Under the pieces are notes generated by a model. That model saw only the letters and a list, made by a program, of their open reading frames with translations, made no database searches and was not told where the DNA came from. A stretch of DNA of 64,000 nucleotides, taken from assembly GCA_015680685.1 (NCBI GenBank), contig MNCI01025409.1:529967-593966 (forward strand), read 5' to 3'. The position numbers and the translations under genes were made by a program. Every line of letters begins with the position of its first letter. Position 1 is the first letter of the stretch. This document shows positions 1 to 10,899 of this stretch, one piece after another. The DNA comes from Gnetum montanum (lineage: Eukaryota > Streptophyta > Gnetopsida > Gnetales > Gnetaceae).

Positions 1-87
1 ATTTTGATCAATTAAGAAAATCGTTAAATTACACAAGCGCGACCACTTCGAGCATGCGTGTAATTCTTGGTAACCCAGTAACGATTA
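1..87 (+). repeat. LTR fragment (family B-like), plus orientation
   Basis: A short piece of the region downstream of R in a family B-like LTR. It carries the 'gcgaccacttcgagcatg' and 'ggtaacccagtaacg' phrases that also occur near 60560-60700 and 61910-61990. It stops at an isolated N at position 88, after which similar sequence continues in the opposite orientation. It is cut by the window edge. Confidence 0.5.
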
Positions 88-88
88 N

Positions 89-525
89 GTGCATAAAATA
101 AAATAAAATAAATGTGTAAGAAAACAAATCTCAAGTGTTGCAAGGATGAATCGAAGAGATCATCTTTATTGCTGTACACAAGGTGTGCTCAGGTACACAA
201 TGCTCGAATAAAGATCTATCCACACATAGACCTCCTGCTGTAAGCACTTGGAAAATACTCTAACTTTCAAAAAAACTACAAGAGTTTCACTACTTGACCG
301 CTAAAAGACTTCATTCAATTATGTGCCTGGGCATTGTATTTATAGGTTTGGGAGTAAGTACTCTAATAATTAGAGTAATCTCTCTAATAATTAGAATAAA
401 CTGCTAGAGTAACCACTCTAATAAGTAGAATAAACCACTAGAGTAACCACTCTAATAATTAGAATAAACCTCTAGAGTAATTGCTCTAATAATTAGAATA
501 ACTATTACAGTAATCGCTCTCATCA
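89..525 (-). repeat. LTR fragment (family B-like core, different U3), minus orientation
   Basis: On the minus strand it begins TGATGAGAGCG (right end at 525). A palindrome array follows, then a TATA-like box (gtatttatagg near 337-347 on the plus strand), then an R region with two AATAAAGAT-type polyadenylation signals. The R region matches that of the LTR at 61419-62358, but the upstream repeat array is different. The left end is lost at the isolated N at 88. Confidence 0.6.
361..515. repeat. Array of short inverted repeats CTCTAAT-A-ATTAGAG in LTR U3
   Basis: At least five imperfect units of about 30 bp alternate 'ctctaataattag' with 'aataaacc(n)ctagagtaac'. The core has perfect 7-base inverted arms around one base. 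It lies directly upstream, on the minus strand, of the TATA-like box of the LTR fragment 89-525. Confidence 0.8.
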
Positions 526-737
526 TTAATAAAGAAAGTTATAGCATTAGTAAATGGGTTATAGTGTAATGTAAAAGCATTTTGTAAAATGAAAATCATT
601 CTTACATAAACCTAATAAAACATGTTAATATAGATTTATAAAAATGTTTGTTTAAACTTTAAATTCCTAGTATCTATCTGTATATTAGCATTATACTCTT
701 TATATAATGTGAGAACTATTTCATTTATTAACCTAGT

Positions 738-1638
738 TGATAAAAGTTAATTTTTGTTTACTACGATATCGTAGATTTGATGTCATAGCTTCAATATTGT
801 AGCACTAGCTACGTCATCATATATGTGATATCACAAGATGCATGCCAACCTATAAATACAGCACTTAGGTGCATGGATTCGCAATAGATTTTAGTCCATA
901 GTAACAGAACTTTTTCAATTCATTTTTGTGTATTTAGTCTTAAGTACTTAGAAGTGTGAATGCCTGCAGTGTAGTGTGACATAGTGAACGGAGTTTTTAT
1001 TTGAACATCTTGTACTTGGGCATAAGTGTGATTGGCAATAAAGATCGAACTATTTCATACTATTGCAGCATTCTCCTAGTTTACTACTTTATTTAGAATA
1101 ATGTTTACCATTTTCACTTAGACTATTGATTACTACTTTCCTAGTTAATGTTTACTATTCCATGCAGTTTACTTTTACTATTGTTAGTATGTAGAATGGA
1201 TACGACTAATTTCAAGCATAAAGTATGATTGTTTGGTAAACCAATAGTACTATCACTTGGTTCACCTATTAGCGAAGTACTTGGTAATCCCAATAATGAT
1301 TACATAAGCCCATGATATATATAGAAAATCAAGAATGGATATCCATTTCCTTAGAATAGAACAGATTTGTATACTATTTTACTTAAACTTAAAAGCTATT
1401 TCCATTTCATCATGTTCACTAGGAGTAGCAATGGCCCAATGACATCAAATATCATATACCTCACTATGAGCTAAGCCATACCCATAGATTTCACTAGCTC
1501 CACTTGGGAAGACAACAAGCTTGAACTTAAACCAATTACTAGCATATTCACATTGCCTTGTCCATGGATGACAATCTAGTCACACATGAACACCTATGAC
1601 TTGTATGGTTGGGTGTTGGATTACTCCACTAGTCATCA
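738..1638 (+). mobile_element. Solo LTR, family C
   Basis: About 900 bp, starting TGATAAAAG and ending CATCA. The flanking 5-bp direct repeats are ctagt (733-737) and ctagc (1639-1643), consistent with an integrase-made target duplication carrying one later change. It aligns along its length with the LTR at 33511-34422. A TATA box (851-860) and an AATAAAGAT polyadenylation signal near 1039 are visible. No internal region follows, so this is a solo LTR left by LTR-LTR recombination. Confidence 0.8.
851..860 (+). promoter_or_regulatory. TATA box of family C LTR
   Basis: TATAAATACA lies downstream of GATATC-type palindromes and upstream of the polyadenylation signal, at the same place as in the related LTR at 33511-34422. 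Confidence 0.6.
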
Positions 1639-2320
1639 CTAGCTATAACACTCTTAATTTGGAAGTTTCAAGTTGTGCATTTGACTTTAGTGAGCAATGC
1701 TTGACTATATGTTTATGGGTATACATATATTTCAATTATTTCAAGTTTCAATACCACCCATCATTCCCTTGATGCCATTGACACCACCCCCACCCAAACC
1801 CCACACAATGTTTGTTTAAGCACTTACTATTGGTTTATCACACAATGTTGTATTTGAAGCTATTGTGTTAAAATCCTAGTACTAGCATATATCACACTTG
1901 CTCTACAAGGCACTACTACATCAATTAAGGCGCTTTAAGAAAAGTGCATTTGCTTACTACTTAACCATTTTGGTTTGTTATTTATTTAAAAACTAAATAG
2001 TAACTAGAACATCATGGAAAGAACTTCAAGGGTATTATAATAAGGAAGCTAGCACATAATCATGAACTCATGCATTTTTCAAGTGTATTGTCTTAAATTA
2101 CTAATATTAAAATACCTTTGGAAAATTAAATTCTAATGTATTATGTAAATGTATGAAGAATGTTAATTAAAGTGACAATTAAATAGAAATTCATTTTAAT
2201 TAAACTATGTAAAATACCTTAAACTAAAATTTTTACTTTCACCTTGTGAAATAAAATGATTTAAAAGAAATTCATGTAATGATTAGTATTTATTTAATTG
2301 AAGCTAATTATATCTAAACC
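1639..2320. other. AT-rich intergenic DNA, no gene seen
   Basis: I see no convincing coding sequence or element boundary. The text is AT-rich, with a pyrimidine/CCA-rich patch around 1760-1800. Confidence 0.5.
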
Positions 2321-2458
2321 TAGATGTAATATAATAGAGATAATGTGTAATGAGACCATTAATGATCCATCTTGATATGCTAATAAAGCTAGATGTAATA
2401 TAATAGAGATAAGGTGTAATGAGACCATTAATGATCCATCTTAATATGCTAATCAAAG
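2321..2458. repeat. 69-bp tandem duplication
   Basis: Two direct copies of a 69-bp unit beginning tagatgtaatataatagaga (2321-2389 and 2390-2458). They differ at only a few positions (for example aatgtg/aaggtg and cttgat/cttaat), which suggests a fairly recent local duplication. Confidence 0.85.
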
Positions 2459-2875
2459 AGGGACATAAGATCTATGTAGTGTTTTAGCTAAGGAGATATT
2501 TACAAGGTGTAATAAATTTAATAAAATGACATAAATTTAAACACTATAATGTTTAAGTGTTCCACAATGAGGTGTTAAGCTCGTAGTAAGTGTCTTGGCT
2601 TGGTAACCCCTAGGTCACAAGTTTGATTTTATTGAAACTAGTCCAATAGATTCAAAAGGTCTTAATGAATGTAAGTAAAAATTTTAGTTTCAATTTCGAA
2701 AGTTAGGTAAAATTATAGAAAAAATAAATGTTTCAATTAAAATTTATCTCTACAAAATTCAAACATATTTTAAAAGTATTATAAAAATACAAAATTAAGC
2801 AAACTCCTCAAAATGATACTTGTGAACCTAATTTTACCATTCTAAAACTAGTTCAATAGATCCAAGGAGTCTTAG
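2459..2875. repeat. Left flank of element A1; diverged copy of 8469-8650
   Basis: The stretch from about 2655 to 2845 (gtaagtaaaaattttag, gttaggtaaaattatag, cttgtgaacctaattttacca) is repeated in diverged form at 8473-8650, on the far side of element A1. The phrase 'ctagt(t/c)caatagat(t/c)caa' also occurs twice here, so the pre-insertion site was itself a tandem duplication. No gene seen. Confidence 0.6.
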
Positions 2876-2954
2876 TGATGAGTCATGGTCTGTCAGGTCC
2901 TATTATTGGACCCCTGTTATCAGAACTCTGATACAAGATACCAAGTCTGATAGG

Positions 2955-3040
2955 TCCGGATATCGGACCCCTATTATTGGACCCCCGATATCGTAGCCGC
3001 GATATCGCATCAGTCACAATATCGCGTACGCGATATCATG
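2955..3040. repeat. GATATCGC palindrome array in family A U3
   Basis: Repeated GATATC cores occur in CG-rich context (ggatatcgga, ccgatatcg, gcgatatcgc, cgcgatatcatg), ending about 20 bases before the TATA box. The 3' LTR has the same arrangement at about 7637-7722. Confidence 0.8.
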
Positions 3041-3055
3041 TCCTGCCTCATCTTC

Positions 3056-3065
3056 TATAAATAAG
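3056..3065 (+). promoter_or_regulatory. TATA box of family A 5' LTR
   Basis: TATAAATAAG, conserved in the partner LTR at 7741-7750 and placed just after the palindrome array. Confidence 0.6.
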
Positions 3066-3780
3066 AGGTAGCACCCTTTTTTCCTGATAGTTAGTAGTTA
3101 GTTCCTTATCCAAACTCTTGCAGTTTTTCCTTCTTAGAGTTAGAATTATTTCCCAGTGTATGCCTGCAATGTGGTGATTGTAATTGTACGGCATCCTTTT
3201 TTGAGTGTGACGTACTTGGACACGCACATGATCGACAATAGAGATCGCGATTACTTCATCATTGCAGCATCCACTTAGCTTAATTAATTAATTAATTATT
3301 ATTTACTAATTTCTTAGTTAATATCACTTCACCCTAAAATCCTTTTCAACATGGAATGAGTACGACTTGATCACAAGCATTTAAGTGTGACTACTTGGTA
3401 ACCCAGTAGCGTACCTAGGATCTATGCTTAGTAATCCCAGTGGTAGTGATGCATGAGGTCCAAGATGTGTACGGATGATTGAGGAATGGATGCTTTAGGA
3501 TAGCTTAGATTCTCTCTCACCCTCTCTCTCTTATCTTAGTTAATATTATTTTCCATTATCTCTAGGAGTAGCATTAGTATAGGAACACATCATACACCTC
3601 ACTTTGGACTAAACCATACATGACAAAGCTAATACTAGTCTAGGTGGGAAGATAGTGAACTGTAATCTAAGAGTAACTATCTAGAAACCACAACTAGCCC
3701 ATTTGCGAAGTTCGACTGGATCACGCATGAAACACTCGTATTCGTATGGTTGAGTGTAGGGGTACCTCGCCACTCATCAT

Positions 3781-3802
3781 TAGTGCGGTTGCCAGGGACG
3801 GT
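3781..3802 (+). promoter_or_regulatory. Primer-binding site, tRNA-Asp-like
   Basis: 'agtgcggttgccagggac' follows the LTR end. It resembles the complement of the tRNA-Asp 3' end used by Athila elements (TGGCGCCGTTGCCGGGGA). The other pol-less elements here carry related sites. Confidence 0.65.
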
Positions 3803-3920
3803 GCTAGTTATCTAGATAAGTTATATCATACAAGGTCATTGTAGAGGAATTAACGATATATCTTTTAGGAAGAAATAATTATAAAAATTCACATATAAAT
3901 TCACACAAAATTTCACAACC

Positions 3921-5600
3921 ATGCCTCTCCTACAAGACTATAATAATGCCACATCTAGTGAGGCAGTTCATTGGAGAACCAACGAACTATATGACAATGA
4001 AGATTGGAGTACGCAACCTGAGGTGGGGGTTTCTTATAAGCATAAATGAAGGCAACATCATCCCAACGCATAAAATCATAACTTACCTAATGACGATGAA
4101 CCCCTACTGGCCACTACAAGCCTAATGCAAATACAACAGGCTGTTTGAATCTCCCGTAGGCATCATAAAGAGAGCCGCCTACCTAGGATCGATTTAAACA
4201 ACTTTCCCAATTTCTTAGGAGGCTATGACTTAGATCCACAATAACATTTACAAGCCTTCTACGATGCCTGCACATGGAACAACATTGATAACAGTTGGAA
4301 AAAACTCAAGCTCTTTCCTATGACACTTGTTGGAGAAGCAAAATTATGGTATAGATTGTTAAAACCAAATTCAATACGACATTGGCCAACAATGGTAGAA
4401 CTCTTTAACTAAAGATATCAAACCTATGCAAGAGTGTCAGCCTTGAGGAAACAAATCCAAGAGTGAAAACAAGCACAACATGAACCCTTGGNAGGAAAAA
4501 CCATCTTTGCCAACACAACAATCACTAGAAGAAGTCAAGGCAAAGATCAATAAGATGTTGGAAAGGACACATAAAAAGTGTGGAGAATTTATTGATATTA
4601 TTGGATATAGAGTTTTAACAACCTGAGAAGAAGGAAAAAATATCATTAGACATTTGGAAAGAAGGAATGAAGAAAATAAGAGCTCAACTGCCGATCATAC
4701 ATATGAATGCAACATTTTCCTATACGATCACCCCAAGGGCCAATGCCCAATCTTGTTACATTTATATGAGCATTGGGGAAGCACATTACACCCAGAGTTC
4801 GTACACAGATACTGTGTTTGATCATAGTGGCAACAATCCCAGTCGTGGGGGAATCCACCCCTAAACTGGAGATACCCTTCATATCATCCAAATCCAAATG
4901 CTTATCTAGTCCAATATCCTATTTCCTCAACTAGGTCAACATACTCTATCTCACTGCATTATCATTCTCTTCAATACTATCAGCCCATGTCTTCAACACA
5001 ACGACCACCTTATGTACCTTACACTTCTCAATTTCAACATTCTCATCCTTTCCCTCCTTCTACATCGTCACCAACTGTTCCTGAAGTGTCTACACCACAG
5101 CAACAACCCACGAACGTTACTTGTGCTACTATTTCCAATAGCAGTGAGAGACCTCCTCAACATCAAAGGCATCCCTTCTTTAGACATGAGCGTAGGAAGG
5201 GACAACATAGTTTTGAGGCCACTGCATTCTCCAACCCAGCACAAGTCCAACACTATGGTGCATCCTTCTCTTCGAACCCAACGCCTCGTGTTACTTCATC
5301 AAGGCCACCAATTAACACTCCAACAACCATATGGCCCAATGAATACAGCCAAGGAGAGTGACATCTTGATCCTTGCATACCATCTTACAGTCCCAAGTAT
5401 CATAGTGGGTGAACTCTTTACCAGGGAACCACATCTTATAAATTGCCCCACTACGCTTACTATAATCAAGTGCGTGAACCCCAATGGGGTAAGTATGACC
5501 AAGTTTCAATGTTTCCAACATGCAAGGATCCTCATCTTTTAATTATTAATCCTTTCCATGCTCAACCGTTTAGTTATGGGGAATATTCCCCATTTTAATA
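3921..5600 (+). pseudogene. Athila-like gag remnant of element A1
   Basis: The gag starts at ATG 3921 (MPLLQDYNNAT), with early stops and frameshifts. The capsid core is readable near 4275-4470 (KLKLFPMTL, then WYRLL...TMVELFN). A nucleocapsid-like part is near 4700 (ECNIFLYDHPKGQC), where the second zinc-knuckle Cys has become Phe. A Pro/Gln/Thr-rich tail runs at 4987-5358. The isolated N at 4492 sits exactly where roughly 500 nt present in element A2 are missing. The capsid pattern and the CX2CX3HX4C knuckle seen in the A2 copy fit Athila-type gag. The gene is broken and cannot make a full protein. Confidence 0.75.
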
Positions 5601-6947
5601 ACAAGCAGGATTAATAAATATTTTTCATTTTCTTTAATTTTACAATTTTTTGTCTTCCAGTTTTTCATGTTTGAATTTCTTGTTTTATCTTTTTGTCTTT
5701 TTACTTTTTTATAAGTAATCTCATCTACGAATAAAACACTCATGTGGCTCATTGGTTGAGGTGTGTTCTATGTTATCGAGTCTCAAGCGATCAATTATTT
5801 GAATAGTAAACCCATTACACCCACTTATCCATTCTACAAATAAGAGGTTCTATTCGAGGGTATAGTGATATTATTGACATTCTTAAAACTTAAAATTAAT
5901 TTTGTGTTCATTGTACCCAGAATGAAGAAGGATGGATCAAGAGGAAATGATTAGGATGTGACATCAAGGGGACTTGTGGATTCTCTTTGGTGATGTTTGT
6001 AAGAGTTGTCACACAACGAGGTTGTACTAAGATCCTTGTAGATCTAATGCAAAATGGGAGTAAGAGTAATCAAAAGGCACTCAAAAATCCAATGTTGTTC
6101 TAGAGGGTCCCACTAGAAAGACATGCACCCATGCCTGAAGGTTGGCAACTTCTCTAGATTTAGCAATTGAAAAAAAAATGAAGTGCCACAAAGAAAAAAT
6201 TACTCCTCCCTTGAACAAAATGCTAAGTGATCGTACGCCTTGTTGTTCTGGTACTCTCATAGTCGCTCATCATGGGATGAAACAATGTGGTGTCACTGGT
6301 CAAAGGAATGGACTTGGTCCTGATCTTGGAACGACGGGTTAATGACACAGTAATCATGCTTTACACATAGGATTCACCATGCCCTGGGTTAGTTACCTCA
6401 TGTCCCAATCTCTACAATCCCTTCTATAGTTTGTCTCATCTCGTTGTTCATGTAATTGTAGCTTGTGTCTCATATAGCATAGAATTCTTAGCTCATTCTG
6501 GTGGTATCTACATTTGTGTGTTTTGTGAAATTGGTATGGATTACATTTAACCCTTCTAGTGCCTATGGACATTTTAAGGTGTGGTTACACAAGGGCATTA
6601 TAGGTTGGAACCTGCTTTGGGGAGTATCCACTTGTGTGACTTTTGCAATTTTTACTTGTTGCATACCACCACATCATCTTATACCCTCTGAGTACTTCAT
6701 TGTCAAATCTATTCTTTCCTTTGTCTTCATCTTATCAACCGTTCCTCAAAACCAGGTCCTTTTATGTGTCACCTAAACAAACCAGGTCTGACATTAAACT
6801 TTTAGAGCAATTTCCTTGAAAAAATTTCCAACTCTAAAATCATACTAAGCAAAGAATTCAACATTTATTAAAGGCAATGAGTAAGGTATGAAATCATTGA
6901 ACTTTTTTCAATAACCTTACTAACAATTGATCTTTGTGTGATTATAG
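5601..6947 (+). other. Conserved non-coding spacer between gag and ORF2 (A1)
   Basis: There is no open frame of note. Several blocks recur in the other pol-less elements: 'gatgtgacatcaaggggact' near 5956, a 'gaaagacatgca' block near 6116, and the 'ggtgtggttacacaagggc' block near 6577. Matching blocks are at 20300-21215 (minus), 28700-29640 (plus) and partly 11840-11990 (minus). Confidence 0.65.
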
Positions 6948-7443
6948 ATGGCCCCTAAAAGAAGACAACAAGGAGGACCTTCTCAAGGTGCAACCGAACG
7001 ACCAAGGGAAGGCAGAGGCTAAGGACTTCATGCAGAACATACAGAGCAGGAGGCACAATCACTTAGCATCCATCATGGAACTCATGTTACTACATAATCT
7101 ATCCAAGTAAAAGGTGGAGAGGTCAGGACCCAAGCCTATGAAGAGGAATGATAGCTATTTGTGGCATAACATGTCAAGGCTAATCAAGTGTTCCCACAAC
7201 TGCCATGTTCATGGAAAGTGCCGACTCCATCAAGCATTGGAACATCAACATGGATGGCTCATAATCCTTGGATAGAAGAGGAGAAATGTCAAGCACTTCT
7301 AGTATCAATCTCAGAAGCCTAATCGTGCAGGACAAAGGAGAGGCACCCATAGAGAAGCCACCACTACCAAGGACCCCACGAGTTCCACAAGTTTTGTCTT
7401 TTGTATCTGTGTACAAATTTTGTTTAATTCTCCACTTTGGCAT
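6948..7443 (+). pseudogene. ORF2 remnant of element A1 (MAPKR protein)
   Basis: ATG 6948 follows 'tgtgtgattatag', which reads like a splice acceptor. The start (MAPKRRQQGGPSQG) is Lys/Arg-rich, then a stop appears after about 24 codons. The C-terminal end common to the family is readable at about 7170-7420 (AMFMESADSIKHWN, then IVQDKGEAPIEKPPLP). The middle of the gene, including the globular and coiled-coil parts seen in elements A2 and C1, is deleted. Function is unknown. Its position and basic start recall the extra ORF carried downstream in some Athila elements (inference). Confidence 0.6.
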
Positions 7444-7544
7444 AAATAAATTCCTAGTCAGTTAATAATTCCATACCTATCCACTGTGTAATCAATTGAA
7501 CTTGTTCCTCACTTTCTTTGACTTGAGGATGAGTTGTTATTTAG

Positions 7545-7555
7545 TAGTGGGGGTA
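7545..7555 (+). promoter_or_regulatory. Polypurine tract of element A1
   Basis: 'agtgggggta' lies immediately before the 3' LTR. The same 'gtgggggta' abuts the family A LTR in element A2 (reverse complement at 17371-17381). Confidence 0.75.
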
Positions 7556-8468
7556 TGATGAGTCATGGTCTGTCAGGTCCTGTTATCGAACCCCTGTTAT
7601 TAGAACCCTGATACAAGATACCAAGTCTGATAGGTCCCGATATCGAACCCTCGATATCGTAGCCGCGATATCGCATTAGCCACGATATCGCATCCATCAC
7701 GTGATATCATGTATGTGATATCGTGTCCTACCTCATCTTCTATAAATAAGAGGCGGTGCCCTTTGTTCCCGATAGTTAGTAGTTAGTTCCTTATCCAAAC
7801 TCTTACAATTTTTCCTTCTTAGAGTTAGAATTATTTCCCAGTGTATGCCCGTAGTGTGGTGATTGTAATTGTATGGCATCCTTATTCAAGTGTGATGTAC
7901 TTGGACACGCACATGACCGACAATAGAGATCGAGATTACTTCATCATTGCAACATCCACTTAGCTTAATTATTTATTTATTATTTATTACTTTCTTAGTT
8001 AATATCTGTTCACCCTAAACTCCTTTTAAATGCAGAATGAGTACGACTTGATCACGAGCATTTAAATGTGACTACTTGATAACCTAGTAGCGTACCTAGG
8101 ATCTACGCTTGGTAATCCCAATGGTAGTCATGCATGAGGTCCAAGATGTGTATGGATGATTGAGGAATGGATGCTCATCGCACCTAGGCTAGCGTAGATT
8201 CTCTCTCACCCTCTCTTTCTTAGCTTAGTTAATATTATTTTCCATTATCTCTAGGAGTAGCATTAGTATAGGAACACATCATACACCTCACTCTGGAGTA
8301 AACCATACATGACGAAGCTAATACTAGTCCAGGTGGGAAGATAGCGAACCGCAATCTAAGAGTAACTGTCTAGAAACCACAACTAGCTCGTTTGCGGAGT
8401 TCAACCAGATCATGCATGAAACACTCGTATTCGTATGATTGAGTGTAGGGATACCTCACCACTCATCA
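7556..8468 (+). repeat. 3' LTR of element A1 (family A)
   Basis: 913 bp, starting TGATGAGTCATGG and ending CACTCATCA, collinear with 2876-3779. TATAAATAAG is at 7741-7750. It is followed by tttag, the right target-site copy. Confidence 0.85.
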
Positions 8469-9141
8469 TTTAGCAAGTAAAAATTTTAGTTTTAGCTTTG
8501 AAAGTTAGGTAAAATTATAGAAAAGAAAATAAATATTTCAATTAAAATTTTATCTTTACAAATTTCAAAGTTATTTAAAAAATATTATAGAAACACAAAT
8601 TTGAACAACCTCCTTAGAAAAATACTTGTGAGCCTAAATTTACCAATTTTTTTTGTGGTACTTGATTCTAAATTGTTGTGACTTTAAACTCATTTCATTT
8701 GTAAGAAATTTTTTAGCCTTTTATTACTTTAAATCATCCATAGGGTAGAAAATATTTAGTCCTACCATCGATGGGGGTGTGCATGTGGTGGGGGTGTTAG
8801 AATCCAATTTTTTTTTAAATAATATTTACCTCCAAGATATATAATTAAATTGTAGTAGGAAATGTTGAGTTATAAAGTTCTATGTAGACTATATATCTTA
8901 GAGTGCACTGATATATTTTGGGTTCCAACACATAAATTAGAAACTTATAACTCAGCATTGCATACCAAAATTGAACCCATAAGTTGAAGTTTTCAAAAAA
9001 GAGTTTTACCACTAGGCTAACACATCATTTTTATTCTTATGTTATTATTTGTTTTATGCTATAATGCTAATGGTATATAACACATATGAAATACTATCAT
9101 ATCCCTCTTATATATAAAAAGTTAAACATGTATTATGAATG
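8469..9141. other. Right flank of A1 and intergenic DNA, no gene seen
   Basis: The first 180 bases are a diverged repeat of 2655-2845. The rest is AT-rich with no supported gene. Confidence 0.5.
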
Positions 9142-9311
9142 TAGGGACCATCATTTGTAGAGATGGTAATATACTTGTTTCTTAGATCATAAGGCTTGGG
9201 TTTGAGCCTAGGCATAGTCACTTTAAAAAAGGTTAAGCTTTTCCTCATCTATTGTTCCTCCTAGGATTTACATAGTAGGATAAGCATTAAACCTCCATGT
9301 GATGACCCTTA
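9142..9311 (+). mobile_element. SINE copy 1 (170 bp)
   Basis: A 170-bp body flanked by near-identical 14-bp direct repeats (9128-9141 atgtattatgaatg and 9312-9325 atgtattaagaatg). It has a B-box-like ggtttgagcc near 9199-9208, about 57 bases from the start. It aligns along its length with the reverse complement of 59813-59982. There is no obvious poly-A tail. The pol III-derived SINE assignment rests on the target duplications, the internal B-box-like motif and the second copy of equal length. Confidence 0.7.
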
Positions 9312-9479
9312 ATGTATTAAGAATGCATTAATATGTACATGAAATCAAGCTATTTACATTTACATGTATATTAATAACGAGTAAAGAAAATTTAGAGTAC
9401 ATCACAAGCCTGACAAAAAGTAAACATCATCAACAAGAAAACAAAAGGAAAGAAAGAACTTTTCAATTTTAGGACTATC

Positions 9480-9925
9480 TTGTAGGTGTACAACCTTATA
9501 ATTAATAGTTTGAAAAAATAAGAACAATGGCTAATTTTTTAGTCATAGTAGGTCTACATCAAGGGTCTGTGTTTAGCCTGTACTTATTTGCCATTATTAT
9601 GGATGCATTGACAAAGGTAATATAAGGTAAAATTCCTTGGTGTATACTATTTATAAATGATATTGTATTCATGGATACAACTCAAGAAAATATTGCTTAT
9701 AAAATAGAAAATATGCTCTAGAATAAAAAGGCTTAAAAATTAGCAGAAGTAAGATAGAATACATGGAATGCAATTTTAATATCAACATAAACAATGGTGA
9801 AATGAAAGTAATAATTCAAGCTCAAAAAGTCCCTCACTACAAACAACTTCACTACTTAGGATCAATCCTCCAATTGGATGGTGAAATTGACAAAGATATA
9901 AGAAATAGAATTGAGGCAGGATGGC
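9480..9925 (+). pseudogene. RTE-type LINE reverse transcriptase, left half
   Basis: Translation with stops shows VGLHQGSVFSLYLFAIIMD, then PWCILFINDIVF in place of the usual F-A-D-D-I-V, then QLHYLGSILQLDGEIDKDI and RNRIEAGW. These are the successive C-terminal RT motifs of plant RTE-like LINEs. One Asp of the catalytic DD pair reads Asn, and several stops are present. The coding sequence breaks off at 9925 and resumes at 24422, because element B1 inserted here with the target duplication atggc/atggt. Confidence 0.8.
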
Positions 9926-10899
9926 TAATGAGTGACAAGTACATCCTACACCCAACCATATGAATCACAAGCATTCATGTATAATCGGGTTGAATTCCAT
10001 GGATGAGACTAGTGTGGTATCTAGATTGTTAAGCATTGATCTCAGGTCGTTATCTTCTCACTTGGACTAGTGATAGTTTTGTCACATATGGTTTAGTCCA
10101 AACTGAGGCATATGATTATGATGTTTTTGGGACCTTAAACTAACCTTAACAATAAAATAGAAATTAATTACTTAATCTAATTAATAACAAGAAGATAAAC
10201 TCTAAACTAGCCTAAGGACGATGAGTGTCCATTCCTAGCTTGTTGTACATGTCTTGAACTCACGTACCCATTACTAAGATTACCAAGTGTTATGCTACTA
10301 GGTGAACTAAGCAATAACACTATTGAGATTACCAAGAAAATACATGTTTATGCTTAAATCTAGTCACACTTATTCCACCAATTGATTAATGTGCATGGAA
10401 ATGTAAATATTAACTAAGTGCATGAAAAGTAAATTGCATTGAAAGTAAATCTATTCTAATTCAAAGTGTTGTAATGAATATGAATCAATCTCAATCTTAT
10501 TTCCATTCATGGAATCTGTCTAGGTACAATGCCACTTCAATAATAAGTCATAAAATTGACTCAAATTTACACTGCAAGCACTCACTAACTGTTTGCTAAG
10601 ATTACAAAATAAAAATGCAAGAGTCTAGCTACTAGAATGACCAAAACGTGCCATATACGTGGTGGGTGCTTGCATATTTATAGGCACATACAAGCATTAC
10701 ATCGACGGAGATGTGTTAATGCATTTAGCTACATCGACATTGATGTGTCAACGAGGATGTGTCAATGGGCATGCATCGATAAGGATGCATTGATGCATCT
10801 AAGATGCATTACTCATTAATACATCTACACATTTTTATCCACACATATTTGTCAATGGGGATGCATCGATGAAGCTGCCTAATATATCACATCTCATCA
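9926..10899 (-). repeat. 3' LTR of element B1 (family B)
   Basis: 974 bp. On the plus strand it starts TAATGAGTG (the terminal TG has decayed to TA) and ends CATCTCATCA. It carries an array of ATGCATCGATG-type motifs (about 10690-10880) upstream of a TATA-like box at 10674-10684 (minus). Confidence 0.75.
10685..10880. repeat. ATGCATCGATG repeat array in family B U3
   Basis: Short motifs such as gcatcgataaggatgcattg, gatgcatcgatg and cgacattgatgtg recur about every 15-25 bases. The array is repeated in the partner LTR at 24160-24400 and, in related form, at 60127-60245. Confidence 0.75.

Larger units (their letters stand above)
2876..3779 (+). repeat. 5' LTR of element A1 (family A)
   Basis: U3 carries GATATC palindromes (about 2955-3040), then TATAAATAAG at 3056-3065, then R/U5. 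The end ...CACTCATCA is followed directly by the primer-binding site. Confidence 0.85.
2876..8468 (+). mobile_element. Element A1: complete pol-less LTR retrotransposon
   Basis: Two LTRs of about 0.9 kb (2876-3779 and 7556-8468), both TGATG...CATCA, flank a 3.8-kb interior. The interior carries an Asp-type primer site, gag remnants, a long spacer, an ORF2 remnant and a polypurine tract. The 5-bp flanks are cttag and tttag, a target duplication with one transition. No reverse transcriptase, RNase H or integrase motif is recognisable in any frame, so it could only have moved with enzymes supplied in trans. The LTRs differ mainly by transitions, so the insertion is not recent. Confidence 0.85.

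Noticed and set aside
361-515. Regular repeats that might suggest a CRISPR array
   Set aside because: Plant nuclear context, units without true unique spacers, and position in an LTR U3.
5012-5542. 176-codon plus-strand frame overlapping the Pro-rich gag tail of A1
   Set aside because: Alternative frame of the gag tail. Its composition (Leu/His-rich) is what a shifted Pro/Ser/Thr-rich frame gives, and the corresponding open frame in A2 supports the Pro-rich reading.
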